Positions 32,695-45,450 of a stretch of 64,000 nt of DNA are shown piece by piece (position 1 is the stretch's first letter; each line of letters begins with the position of its first letter). The stretch is from Circinella umbellata. Taxonomy: Eukaryota > Mucoromycota > Mucoromycetes > Mucorales > Lichtheimiaceae. Where the stretch lies: the NCBI GenBank assembly GCA_025093555.1, contig JAIWNF010000051.1, positions 1 through 64,000 of the forward strand. The letters are read 5' to 3'. The translations under genes and the position numbers were made by a program. The notes beneath the pieces were generated by a model. That model saw only the letters and a list, made by a program, of their open reading frames with translations. It was not told the DNA's origin and made no database searches.

Positions 32695-33970
32695 AATTTA
32701 AAAATGAGTAACCACAACGTGTTTTATTAGTTATATGGAAATACACTCCATTTTCTTCTTTCATACTTCAAAACTTTTTTTTTCAGGAGTATCGTTATCG
32801 TTCTCTTGTCAAAATTATTATTAAAAGGAACATACGTATGATAGGTTAAAAAAAAGGACTACAACGATCAACCGCTCTTTTCCTTCTTTTTTTGTCCTCC
32901 TTCTCTCCCATTACCATTTTAAAATAACATTAATATAATATTTGACCATCAATAACGAAATTTAGAAAAGGAGACTGAAGGGTGGAAATGAGGTTATTTT
33001 CTTTTTTCATTATACATTATTCTCTCTTATTCTAGATAATTATTCCAGTAAAAAGAGAAAGAATATATCTATCATGTTGTTTGTTTGCATTATTATTATT
33101 TAAATTGTACCTGAATATTATTTTGCTGCGGCAAAAAAAAAAAAGAATAACGACTTGGAACATTTATTTACTACAGAGCGAGTATATACAAACAAAACAG
33201 TGATACAATTGTAATTACTTCACTCGATTTTTTGTTTCTTTGACATCAGATGATTCCCGATTCCCGATCCAACAATTAAAAGTGGCACTTTATTTTGAAA
33301 TTACTATATTTATATGATGTACCTACATACACATTTATTATAAAGATTTCTTTCTATTTTATTCTTTGAAGAATTCTACAACTGCGTTAACCAAATTTAT
33401 TTACGCATTTATTTATTTTTGCCCCACTCCCCCCCCCAATAAGAACCCCACCCCCACATGATCTTCCTCCTGAAATTATTCTCCTTGGCATTCTATTTGT
33501 ATGTCCATATAATATATGTACGCCGATGTTATGAAAGGCCCAAGTGGATTAGTGATTATCTATAGATATCAAAAAGTCAACAAGGAATAACAATAATATA
33601 AATGCCAAGCTATTCCTTTTCCATTTTAACAGTTTTGAAACATTTCATTTATATGCAGCTTAATTTTAATTTGTACCTATGGCATATGCATAATACACTG
33701 CTATATATAATGATTATAGCCAACATTAGCACCCTACGTATGTTGCAGCAATAAGTATATTCAGGTTTAATAATAAGAAGTATTCTTAACACCAAGAAGT
33801 TTCCTAATTTTTTTAATATCCAAATCGGCATGTGAAACATAAGAAAAAGAAGGCTATTTAGATGCATGATTGACTTGTAACTAAGTTGAATGCATTTAAC
33901 TCGATTGAAATAATATAACCTGTCATCTTGTTATATCCTATAAAAGTTATTTATTGAACTACTGTTCGTT

Positions 33971-33983
33971 TGTGTGTGTGTGC

Positions 33984-34034
<51 letters not shown>
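33971..34034. repeat. GT dinucleotide microsatellite
   Basis: About 64 bp of (TG)n with one CACA interruption near the start. Confidence 0.95.
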
Positions 34035-34035
<1 letters not shown>

Positions 34036-37000
34036 AAAGATAAAACAATAATGATTTACTAGTAGCTGTAAAGTACTATGTACCATTTGCCTTTCTGTGA
34101 TATGAGGCACATTTAAAAATCCATCTCTTCGAGGTAATCTAAGCTTTTTCATTCGTTTATTTAACATCTCATTTCTTATTATCACTCTTATCATTTGTTA
34201 TAAAAGTTTTGATCAACGCGAGTATAATTAGGATGAAATGATTCTATAAAATAGAAAAATTCTTTATTATTAGATATATTTCTTTCTCAAAAAAACCACT
34301 AATAGTTTATAGGTTTCTGTTATAAAATTTGCTATACGTATCCGCATATTTATTTTGACAACATTTTTTCAAATCTGAACCGTGAATAAGAAATTTGACT
34401 CTAATTATCTCATTTATTTTTTCATTTCATTTCATTCCCTTTATGTTATACGTACGTACCTATTTTAAAAACAACCATTAGTACGTATAATAATAAACTA
34501 CTATTATTATTAGTGTAGATAATAAATAGCCTTGCATTAATATTAACAATAATGGTTTTTATTGAAATTTTTTTTTTGATGGATAACATAAAGTGCTACA
34601 TCATTATTGCTCTTGAGAAATAAAACTGACAAGAAAAAAATATGAATCCAAAAGTTCGGAACATTTTTTTTTTAAAACCTGCATAAAAACTTAATTATAG
34701 AAGAAACTAACCCAATAAAAATAATAATGTGTCTAATAATAATGCGTTATTGAAAATAAGCATGTGGCAAAATTAGTATACCTCTTTGGAAGCACGACAT
34801 TTAATAGCATAATACGTACGTAAAAGAAACTTTTTGATCAAAGAGTTAAAAAGTCTACACTAAATAGCCTTATTAATTTCAAACATGTCTAGATTTTTTA
34901 CCCACAAAACAATAAAGTATTTATAGAATACTGAGCATTAATAAAAGACGAGTAAATAAAGAGAAGCTTTTATCGTTGAAAGAGATAAAACCAAACTTTC
35001 TTTTATATACATTTATATAAATGGTACTACTACGTATTGTTATAGTTTTTGAAACATCAGGGTAATATTTGTAACATGAACAGAAAATAATGAGACTTGA
35101 TGAAGAAAAGATTATCTTTTATATCTTTTAAATAATGACTAATAGAGTAATACATTCTAAGATTCTATAATTCCATGTATAAAAAGTATTTCGTCATTGA
35201 TAAACAATAACAAAAGTGTTACTACTGCGTACCATTATCATAAAATAAAAATAAATAGAATAAAATTTATTACAGTAATAAACAGATTCACTTTTCATGC
35301 ATAAAAAAATAATAAAAATAGTAATAAACTACCTTATATGTTTATGAATCTATTTTATACTTACGTACAGCATGTAGTATAATAATATTTATGTGCACAA
35401 TGCGTAACGTACACTTATAATAATGTATATTACGTATAAAAACGACGAACAAGTGAGGAATTATCTTGTTATTTTTTTGAATGGTATATATTTTTCATTT
35501 TACTCCTTTTCTCTGTATCATTGTGAAGTATGCATATAGAAAAAAAAAGTAAATACTATTTTTATAACTATTAATTATTATATAGCTCTCTCTTCTTTTT
35601 ATCGAAACACATATACATAACATAGAACACTTACACACTTGGTTATACAATCAAGAAAACAAACAGCATGTTTTATATCCAAGAATGGAAATATTCCACA
35701 ATAAGATTCCCAAAAACAAAAAGTCCGCTGATCTTTTTTTTTTTGTAATAAATAAATGAATGGCGATCTTGTTAAACCACGAAAGTTGGTGTAACTTTTT
35801 TTTTTTTTAAGTTCGGTTCTTTCAAAATTTATACGAAAAAAATATTATTTGTAATGATTTTTTCTTATCAAGAAGAGTGAAAAATAAAAATATCATTTTT
35901 ATTCATTAGCATAACTAAAAAGTTAATGTGTAGCCACTTTTATCAATGATGAGAAAATAAATGTGCAAGTTGTATGTATTGAATAAAAGAAGGTGATACG
36001 AATGGATGACAATTTGTCTTATGCATTAGACTATAAATGTGTATTGAATAATCTACTGTAATATATAACTGTGAGAAAACCAATTATAGTATTTTATTAT
36101 AAAGTTGTTAAAGAAGAAGGCAAAGATTATGCACATCATTATGTTTCGAAACCTTTTTTGACAAGTGGTAAAAATGCTTAGCAACGTAATAATCCTTTAG
36201 AATGAAAATTCCCGCTTGTCTTTTTATTTTTATATTTCCTCTCCCTCCCCTTTCCCTCCTTAAAAACGCACTGTTTTTTTTTATGATAATTATGATTGTA
36301 TCTCCTTACACAAAATAATGAATTTTATTATTAATATCATATATAACTCTTTTCTAATAAACTTGACAAAAAAAAATGGAAGAGAAAGACAGATAAAGAA
36401 GGAAGAAATAAAAAGAAGAAATTAAAGAAGAAATTTACTGATATATTTGTATCCCATATGGTAATAACGTTTCTATTCATAAAGTCCTCGTGTATACATA
36501 ACATTCCGCGCTGTTAAAAAAGTAAAAATAAAGTACACCTGCTAAATCGGATGAAGAGGATTCTTTTTTTTAATAATGTATTCGAATTTATTTAGTTATA
36601 ACGGTGATAAGTTTTGAGGTGTGAATAAGGTTATACAAGTTTATGTTATTATGTATACAAATATATCTAAAATCCCTTAAATAGTACAATGAAAAAATAT
36701 GTTTCACTAGTTAAAACATGTGAAGAAAAGAACAAAATCGATATGCACGGCACAGCGTGCACGACCAAAAAAGATTCTCTCTCCTCCTTCTTTATTTTTC
36801 AAACCTTATAGTAATCCTTGTTACTTTTTCTACCTTGGCCAGTATTATCATCTTCAAATGAATGAATCGACTCGTACAATATGTAATAATAGTAACAGTA
36901 ATTGAAAAAAAGAAACGCGTATTTTTCTTTTTGAAAAAAGAATTGAATGTGACACATAAAATGTGTGTTAGTATTTCAGTGTACACCAAAAAAGTAAAAG

Positions 37001-37108
37001 CTTACTACTTCTCGCTTTTTTTTCCGCTCTTATTTTCTTTTTTAATAACACAGTAAACTCCCTTTTTTATTTTAAACACTTTCTTCTTCTCTCATTCTTT
37101 CTTGTTTT

Positions 37109-37139
<31 letters not shown>

Positions 37140-37615
37140 ATTTTATCATCGTTCATTTCCTTATTTTTCAAATTGACCCAGATCATCAAAGACGAGTTTT
37201 CTGCTCCGACATTAAAGAAAGAAAGAACTTACAATTTGACACTCACCTACGCACCAACGAGTACTGCTACTGCAACATCATTAGCTTACTTGACCTAAGC
37301 ATTTACTTTCCTTTTCATTTCTTATTAAAACGTTTTCCGTACTTTTAAAAAGTCCTTTCTACGTATTTGGAATCGAAAAACGCACAGATTTTTTTTCTTC
37401 TTTTATATAAAACCTGTTCCAATTAAAAAAGACAAAAAACCAAATCAGTTGTATAACGAAAAAAATAACTGCCACCATTGTAAGTTTTACATAGATATAG
37501 ATATATATATAACAAAGATAATATATTATGTATAATTTTTTATATATTTATAAGACTAACCAATCTAAGCATAGAACACACAAAACAATTAAAATAATTA
37601 AAAAAAAAAAAAAAG

Positions 37616-39207
37616 ATGGGTCAAATACTTTCAAGTTTTAACATCCGAGGTGGTGACGCGATAGTGCCTGATCTTGGGTTTGATATTGAAAGTAGGTTTA
37701 ATAACAACTTGTTTATATCATTTAATTAAAAAAGAGAAAAAAAGCAATTTAACGGAAAACGCGTTGCGCTTACTGAAAAAAAAAAAAATATTCCCTTTAA
37801 TAAATCAAAAAAATAATAATATTATAAATAGATGCAAAACCATCACCAGATGAGGCGGACTTATATAATCAATTGACAGTTTTATTGGTTCAACCAGCAC
37901 CAAGTTTACTTGAATCATTAAAAAATTATCGATCTGCCTCAGATTTTATACGGGATGCAATTGCTTCACCTACACCAGAAAATGAAGATAAAGCTTGGGA
38001 TGCTGTTTCACCTACAGTGGATATGCTTCGTGATTTTTATGAATATGCTTCTGAACTTGGTAAAGATTATTTTAGAACCTGTAATGAGCGTTTTGATTGT
38101 TGTCATGGGAAACGATGTTGCCATAGAAACCTCATATACTAATTTAAAAATCATTATATATATATAATAGAGGAAAATATACCACGATTATTAAGTGTAC
38201 TTTGTCAAGGAGATGTCAATAAAAATCTCGAAAAACATCAAGGATTAACGAAATTATTTGCTGATATTCTTGATTTCGTATTTGAATTTGATTATTGGAA
38301 GGTAAAAAAAAAATAAAGTGATCAATTGAGCGTGCAATTGAATTTATTAAACTTTTTTATTACAATCAAATTGATTACTTTAGATGCGTAACCCAACATT
38401 ACAAAATGATTTCTCATATTATCGCCGTATGTTACAACGAGGTCGTTATGGACGAGCTAGTGATGAATCCGTATCAGATTTACGAAGTGCAATGTTGGAA
38501 GATGATCAAGCGAATCGGATATCTTTATTCATTGCTTATCCAACACCTATGTTAAAACGCGTTATTGATACATCTACAGAGTTTGTAACAAAAAATCGAT
38601 TACAAAAAAGTGTGAGCGACTGTTTGGCTGCTCTATGGTCTACTTGTTATCATACAGTTAATAAAAAAGGGTAAGTTACTAATACTACTAGTATTATTAT
38701 TATTATAGAATAAACTTCCCTCCCCTTGCCCTATAAAAAAAACTCTAGCAATGACCATGTATGGAAACTAACAAATCTAATAATTTACAGTGCACAAAAA
38801 TCTTCACAACGGCCCGAAGTATCAACATTCTTTCTTAAAGTTATGGTTGTATCCATTATTTTATATGATCATATTGATTCACATGGTGCATTCACAAAAA
38901 ACTCACCTATCAATGTAAAGTTTTTTTTTTTTTTCAATACGAATGACTGAAAGATAAAGTAGAAAGGGAAAATGAGAATGATTATTTCCCCTTTTCTGTT
39001 TCTTTACTAATTATTTATATTTGCTCTTTGATATATTTATAAAATATATAGATCAAACATTCTGTAAAAATAATTCAAAATAATGTTCAAGTACCTTCTG
39101 CAGAAAAATCAAGCACGTCTAATCTCATGTCAGCTTTACGTTATAATTCAAAACATTTGAATGATGATTCAACACCTAAAGCGATAAAAAATGTCATGAC
39201 AGCATAG
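37616..39207 (+). CDS. CYRI: CYRI/FAM49 homologue (Rac1-binding CYFIP-related protein)
   Basis: Six exons join in frame: 37616-37691, 37832-38059, 38171-38301, 38384-38670, 38791-38914, 39052-39207, giving 333 residues (animal proteins ~324). The start MGQILSS has Gly at position 2, a myristoylation-type N-terminus as in the family. Conserved blocks: EDKAWDAVSPTVDMLRDFYEYA, RNPTLQNDFSYYRRML, ANRISLFIAYPTPMLKR, VMVVSIILYDHID..GAF and SALRYNSKHLND. R159-R160 in YYRR corresponds to the Arg pair reported as necessary for Rac1 binding in mammalian CYRI-B. The family sequesters active Rac1 away from the SCAR/WAVE complex and so limits branched-actin protrusion. For exon 5 I chose the acceptor at 38790 because an ACTAAC branch site lies just upstream; an upstream in-frame acceptor at about 38748 would add 20 residues. 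Confidence 0.92.
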
Positions 39208-40220
39208 CAACAGCTTCTTCTTTTGTCAACAGTAGTATTAACAACAATTTATAGTAACAACAAACAATTTATACACCTCACCCACACATGAAACGACATC
39301 CACGACGATATTATATTACAAATGATTCCTTTATTTTTGTTTTTTACCTTCTTACTTTTTACTTATTATTTTTTTTATTATTATTCAATCACTATTTTAC
39401 GCTCTTCCCTATCATTCTATCTTACTCTATTCACAACTTACACCCCCCACCCTATCCTCTACTTCCTCTCTCTCTCTCTCTCCCTCCCTCCCTCCCTCTC
39501 TCTCTTTCTTTTTCTTTATATCATAAATCAAATTTCGCGTTTTTGGCTTGTTCTTTTCCAACTTTTTTTTTTATTTTTATTCTTATTATTTCCATCTATC
39601 TTAACATCAACAAATCCAACCCAATCCCGAAAAAAAAATACACCTAACACACACTCACATATTTTGCAACAATGCTTAACAAGCTTATATAATAACAAAC
39701 AAACAAACAAAACACACCCTTTCCTTGTAGAATAAATAAGAATTCTGATAACTTGTTTTTTTTAATATAATAATAATAATAATAATACGCACAAAAAAAA
39801 AACAGTAGTAAAATATAAACTTTACTGCTCCCCTTGGATTTATTTAAACTCGGTTGCTTTCATAATTTTTATTTTTTTTTGCATGAAAAATAATTTCAAC
39901 GCGGGGTATTTTTTTTTCGGTTGAAAAAATAACTTTTCTTTTTTCCATTGTTATCCCATCCCTAAAAGTCAAATGTTTCATTTAATCTTTTGATTTTCCC
40001 TCTTATTTGTCTTTTTTTCTTTATAAAAAAAAAAAAACCAAGTAACACATACACACACACACACACTTGATCGACAAGTACAACGATAAATCTCTATTTC
40101 GGGCTTTTCAATTTTTATCATCATCTCTTTCCCTCATACTGTTACTTTTTTTTTTCTTTTTTTTTTTTTTCTTGCTTTGCTTTTTTGAATATTACATTGT
40201 AATTTTATGTTATGTAAAGA
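39208..40220. other. Intergenic, pyrimidine-rich
   Basis: Long C/T-rich tracts (39440-39530), poly-T and poly-A runs and a short CA repeat (40049-40066). No gene seen. The 3' part is the promoter and 5' UTR of the tetraspanin gene. Confidence 0.5.
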
Positions 40221-41796
40221 ATGGTGTCTTACACTGAAAACAGGTAAACAAAAGATTTTAGAAAACACAACACAAATTATCATTCGCCTATATCAAAATA
40301 CATATATAGTGTATAACATGAACTGGTTCCATCCAATTAAACATTATTATTTTTGCACTACGTACATAATATGTAGCAATATAACCAACACTATAAATGA
40401 AGTCATTCCAGAAAATATTCAACAAAATTCAAAACAAGAAAAACCAATATCATCCATAAATGACCGAGACAATAGCGTTCATCACAATGATAGGGATGAC
40501 GTACCGGCATCATCATCTTCTTCAGCAACCTCGAGTACCTATACAGCAGCCAATGAAAAGCAACCGGATATACTCATGGAGGGAGTCACTAAAGAAAAAT
40601 GTCTCGCAGAACAACAACAACAACCACAACCACAATCAAAATTACTAAAAACTTGGAATAGACCTGATATTCGTCGCGAACCACGTCGTATTTTAGGGTG
40701 GACATTAGCTCGTTGGCTTTTACTTGTTTCTAACATTGTGGTAATTTTTTTTTGTTATAGCTGTTAATATGTGCATATATAAATAGATAATATTATAATG
40801 GTAAAAGTAATAATAACAAATTCATATCAATGTATAGTTATTTTTATATGGAATGTTCTTTCTTCTCGCATCTGTAGTTACCTATTCCAAAGGTAAAATA
40901 ATTAATGTTTTAAAAAAAAGGGAAGAGTGTAGATAATAATTTGAAATTTCTATTATATTTAGGATATGAACATGCCGTTGTTATTGTTGTTGCCAATGAA
41001 GATATCTTAGCAGTTACTTTTGTAGCTGCATTACTTGCTGTCATTACATCTATTGTTGGTCTCGTTGGTATAAGATGGAAAGATCGACGTATACTCGGTA
41101 TCTATGTACTTTTACTGTGGCCCTGTTTTGCCCTTTTATCCGCTGTAGGATATCTTTCTTATAAAGGTGATGTTTGGAATCTTAGAGCTAAACTTGGAAT
41201 GCAATGGCGTTATGACTTTTCTCCAGAAGATCAAGTTCTCTTACAAGATAATGTATGTTTTTTGTCTATCCCTTTTACTGAAATTATATTTTTTAATCAT
41301 CCGCAGATTTAAACTCACACTGCATAAAATAATTTTATAGTTACATTGTTGCGGATTTGATAATCCACATGATCATGCCACTTATTATGATCGTTGTTGG
41401 CCAGAATCACTATTACCAGGATGTGATTATAAATTTTATTTATTTGAACATGAATTCTTAACAAAAACCTATACAGTGACATTTTGTTTAGTACCGGTCC
41501 ATATTCTTATCATAATAATTTCTTTATTATGTTCAAATCATGTGGATCATTTGTTTGGTTCTCGATCTCGACCTTATATCGCTTATTTGGGTCGTTTTAA
41601 TGACTGGCGAGACTGGGAACAATATCAACTAAGACAAAAGCAATTACAAGAGAACAAAATCCCGGGTTCTTCATCATCATCATCATCATCAACATTACCG
41701 CCCAGTCAACCAGAACCTATTTTAACAAGAGCAAGAACAACGTGTACTAATCATGATCAATACATTACACCACGTCATTCTCATGAAAAGAATTAG
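40221..41796 (+). CDS. Tetraspanin-family membrane protein
   Basis: Five exons join in frame: 40221-40243, 40377-40740, 40838-40892, 40963-41252, 41341-41796, giving 395 residues. Four hydrophobic segments are visible: WTLARWLLLVSNIVLFLYG (from about 115), DILAVTFVAALLAVITSIVG, YVLLLWPCFALLSAVGYL, and VTFCLVPVHILIIIISLL near 320. The large loop between the third and fourth carries the tetraspanin signature CCG (LHCCGFDNPHDHATYYDRC) plus two further Cys (DRCWP, PGCDY). Tetraspanins organise membrane microdomains; in fungi they act in penetration and cell-surface organisation. The cytosolic N-terminus of about 110 residues, Ser- and Gln-rich, is long for the family. Exon 1 (23 nt, MVSYTEN) was chosen because it keeps frame with exon 2 through GT..AG sites; the first exon is the least certain part. 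Confidence 0.82.
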
Positions 41797-41817
41797 TTTA
41801 TATATGTTTGATATGTA

Positions 41818-41854
<37 letters not shown>

Positions 41855-43461
41855 GTATCCTTTTCCTTCCACTTTATATTTTGTCCTTATTTCTTTTATC
41901 TTTTTTTTATCCTTATTTGTTTTATCTTAAAAAAAGAAAAAGTTCAAGTAATAAATACTATGTTCAACACACGCTTTGTTTTTAATTTCATGTTCTATAG
42001 GTTATATGTATATATGACATGTCTTTAAATCCCATAATAGGGTCTTTGTAATAGTAATAAATGTAAAAGAACACAAGTAACTGGGGAATTTGAAACAGCC
42101 TCTATAATCGTTTAAATTATAGCATTATTTTAACTCCTCTGTCATGATAAAAGAAAAAAAGGGAGGAAGGAGGAAGAGGGGGAGTAGAAGGAAGGAGAGA
42201 GAGAGATAGAAAGAGAGAGAGAAGGAGAAAGTGAAAGAGAGGAGTGTTGTTTTGAGTAAGAGTATATTGTTTAATAATAAAGGAAAAGGGATGTAAACTA
42301 GATGATGTGTGTATGATGTTGTTAGAAACCAATATACTAGATAGAGAATCTCCTTGTTTTTGTTACCTAGGAAATAGTTAAGATGGACCAATATAAATAT
42401 ATAATTAAATAGTCAGAGTGCTACGACCACAAAAAAGGAAAAATGTATACTCTTTTCCTTGTTGGTGTGACATAAAAAGGTATAAGAATGTGAATGAGGT
42501 TAAAATAGTGTTGTTGTACAAATACCAAAATAAAAAAAAAACCATGTCTATTTTCTTATGGTCAATCTTATGATTTATTGTTTGTAAAATGCCAGATTAC
42601 AACTGATATCCTCATTATTTTAAAGCTTAATAATCAAAAGGACCCTATGAGAAGTGATATAAATATCTATCTAAATATATATACATGTAATAAAATAATA
42701 AGGCTCTTTCCATGTTCGCTTAAACTATAATCATGCCTTTTTCCAAGTTATATAAATTCTTTTTTCTCCGAAGTTTTTTGGACTATAGCAACCAATATTC
42801 GTTACCAACCAAAAACTTTCTTTCCTCTCTTTCTTTCTCTCTCCTCTTTTTTTTTTTTTTTTTCTTTATTTTTCTTCGTCTTCTTTTTTAAAAGAGACTT
42901 ATCCTCCATTTTTTGTTGTGTGTGTTGTGTACGTTTTATAATAAAAACTTTTGGTATATATAAAATTTATTCATTCCTTTTTTTTTTTATATTATTTATT
43001 TTACTTCATTTTGAACTTTATGAATCGATGAAACAGAATTATTATCATCTATGAAAAAAAAAAAAAGCTTGGCGTAATTAGAAAAAGAAAAAAGAAAACC
43101 CCCAACTTTTTTTTTTCTTTTTTTTTTTTTCATCTTGATTCTGTTTCATAATAAGCTTTTTTTTTTATTATTTATTAACTTAACTTTGCCATTGACGACT
43201 AAACATCTTTTTTTTTTCTATATTTCTATTTCATTACCCTATTAAAAATATAGAGAGTGGACCTTATTACGATTATCATTGGTTTTAAACTTGCAGAAAA
43301 AAAAAAAAAAAGAATACACATTTCACAGAAAAAAAAAAAGCTCTATATAAAACGACATTATAACGGAACGAAACAACAATAACAACAGCAATAATTTATA
43401 TATACATAAATACGCCTTTTTTTTTTGCTTCTACAATCCTCGAATAATTATTTAAGACAAA
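41797..43461. other. Intergenic, with TC and GA tracts
   Basis: A TC dinucleotide run (41820-41850), a purine-rich G/A block (42155-42242), and many poly-T and poly-A runs before the Ras gene (42850-43340). No protein-like frame. Confidence 0.55.
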
Positions 43462-44524
43462 ATGATGCTCTATAAATTAGTCGTTTTAGGTGATGGTGGT
43501 GTTGGTAATTATTATTTTTCTGTTTGACATTATGATAGGAATTAGGACTAGTAAAAAAAAAGTAATATATTCTAAACTACATTTTATATATATATACATA
43601 AATAGGTAAAACTGCTTTAACAATTCAGGTAATTAAGCTACTTTAGAATGTGATGAGGAGTATATAGTTGTTGTTTAATAGTACTAATTAAATTATTATT
43701 ATATTTAATAGTTGTGTCTTAATCACTTTGTTGGTAAATATTTTTCTTTATCTCGTTTACGTATCATAATATATAAAGATTAATATGATATTTACTTATT
43801 TTGTATATGTATATTTTCTCTTTTTATAGAGGTAAAAATAAAGAAAGCAAATGAATACTATATTACGGTTATATTTATAGATTTTATTTTTAGACTTATG
43901 ATCCTACTATTGAAGATTCATATCGTAAACAAGTTGTTATTGATGATCAACCATGTATTTTGGAAGTTTTGGATACAGCAGGTCAAGAAGAATATACAGC
44001 TTTACGAGATCAATGGATTAGGTATATTCTTATTGTCATTTATCAAAAAAAAAAAAAAGGAGATAGGGATATCTATGTGGGGGGAGAAGAGAAAAGATGG
44101 TAATGAAGAATACAAGTTAAGGAGGGGGGATAGTCTATTTATTTATTATTTATAAATTTATTATTTTAGAGATGGAGAAGGATTTTTACTTGTATACTCA
44201 ATCACAGCACGTTCAACATTTGAACGTATCGAACGTTTCCGTGAACAGATTTTCCGAGTAAAAGATGTGGATAATGTACCATTGATGTTAGTAGGCAACA
44301 AATGTGACAGAGTAACTGAACGTGAAGTAACTCGTGAAGAAGGCATGATGATGGCAAGAAGATTAGCTTGTGATTTTATTGAAACGTCAGCAAAAACATG
44401 TGTCAATGTTGAACGTTCATTTTATCAAGTAGTCAAAATTATTCGTGCTCAACGTGAAGGTTTACGTACTGGTCCTAAAGGAAAAAGCAAGAAAGAAAAG
44501 AAGAATAAATGTGCTATCTTGTAA
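43462..44524 (+). CDS. rasB: RasB-type small GTPase
   Basis: Six exons join in frame: 43462-43504, 43606-43628, 43712-43733, 43830-43831, 43894-44021, 44170-44524, giving 190 residues. P-loop GDGGVGKTA (10-18), switch [10 protein letters not shown] (32-40), DTAGQE (57-62), NKCD and ETSAK are all intact; numbering matches mammalian Ras. The C-terminus is basic ([11 protein letters not shown]) and ends CAIL, a CaaX box whose Leu favours geranylgeranylation. The sequence [20 protein letters not shown] fits the fungal RasB/Ras2 class, which controls polarity and hyphal growth in filamentous fungi. Glu30 can be coded only if a 2-nt exon (AG) with perfect splice sites is used, see 43830-43831. Several exons are tiny (23 and 22 nt). 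Confidence 0.93.
43830..43831 (+). other. rasB: Apparent 2-nt micro-exon in the Ras gene
   Basis: Upstream exon ends ...TTT GTT G at 43733 with donor GTAAAT; downstream exon starts ACT TAT GAT at 43894 after TTTTTAG. Direct joining shifts the frame. Between them CTTTTTATAG|AG|GTAAAAATAAAG offers acceptor, two bases and donor; insertion of AG restores GAG ACT TAT GAT (Glu-Thr-Tyr-Asp), the family sequence. Confidence 0.75.
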
Positions 44525-45450
44525 AAATAATAATAATAATAACAATAACAGTTCTAATGATAATATAACAATAAGAAATAACAATAACAACAGTATTAAT
44601 AATCATAATATATAACAGCCAACATCACACAAAAAACATATACACTCACCAGTAACTTTTTACCTTTTCATTTCTTCTTCTTTTTTCTTTCTTTCTTTTC
44701 TATTAATTGGGATACCCAACATCTCCTTCCTTCTTTTTCAACCAATCTATATTTTCTTTTTTGTGTAAATTTTTTATAACAAAAACAACAACAACATCCA
44801 TCACCTTCTCTCTTATTTCCCTTCCTTCCTTTTTTTTTCTTTCTTTCGAATATTTTGATCCCCCTTTCGTCTTTTTTTTTTCTTTTATTTTGTACGGTTT
44901 CATTCAATCTCTATTCTCCTTTTTCTCTCTATCTCTCTTTCTCTCTTTTTGATATTATTATTATATTAATAAATGGTATTTCTTATTTTACCATCGCCAC
45001 CCATATTAGTACAGTATGATTTAAATGGGTTCTGAGTCTATATGACGAATACCCCTACCCCGATGATATAATACAAATAATAATAAGCATATACTGTTGT
45101 ATATATAAAGATCAGGAGTATATCCACATTCAAGTATTTTATATACATATGAATATATATATATATATATATATCTTGTTACTTTTCTTCTCTATCGAAC
45201 ATGGTAATTTATTATCAATGTTGATATTGAATTAGGGGAAGGAGGGGGGTTTATAAATACCCTATACGTAAAAAGTTGAAGGGGTAATAATAGAATAAGG
45301 AGATTATACAACAATAATAGGATTATTATATTTATATATATAAATTGAATATTTTAATATGTAAATAATATATTTTTTCTTTTTCTTTCTTTCTTTCTTG
45401 ATTACATGTGTGCATGTATAGAAGCATATATTGCTTTAAAGTGAACTACT
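44525..45450. other. Intergenic, no gene seen
   Basis: 3' flank of the Ras gene (AATAAT and pyrimidine-rich runs) and 5' flank of NCS-1 (AT repeats at 45153-45174, TTTC repeats near 45374-45400). Confidence 0.6.

Larger units (their letters stand above)
31347..37615. other. 6.3-kb stretch without a recognisable gene
   Basis: Very AT-rich with many poly-A/T runs and no frame that reads like a protein on either strand. It is bounded by the 5' ends of two divergent genes (NUM1-type, minus; CYRI, plus). It holds a GA tract (32657-32694), a GT tract (33971-34034, interrupted near 33983), a C run (33431-33437) and many TACGTA hexamers. No tRNA-like B-box was seen. Confidence 0.5.

Noticed and set aside
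33931..34194. 87-codon minus-strand frame
   Set aside because: Mostly the translation of a GT microsatellite (Thr-His run).
36720..37056. Short overlapping frames before CYRI
   Set aside because: Low complexity, no start context and no homology pattern.
40207..40376. Long 5' extension of the tetraspanin frame
   Set aside because: It reads through an intron: a GTAAAC donor at 40244 and an ATGTAG acceptor at 40376 give an in-frame short exon instead.
44668..44952. Overlapping Lys/Phe-rich frames after the Ras gene
   Set aside because: Products of a long pyrimidine tract; no domain.
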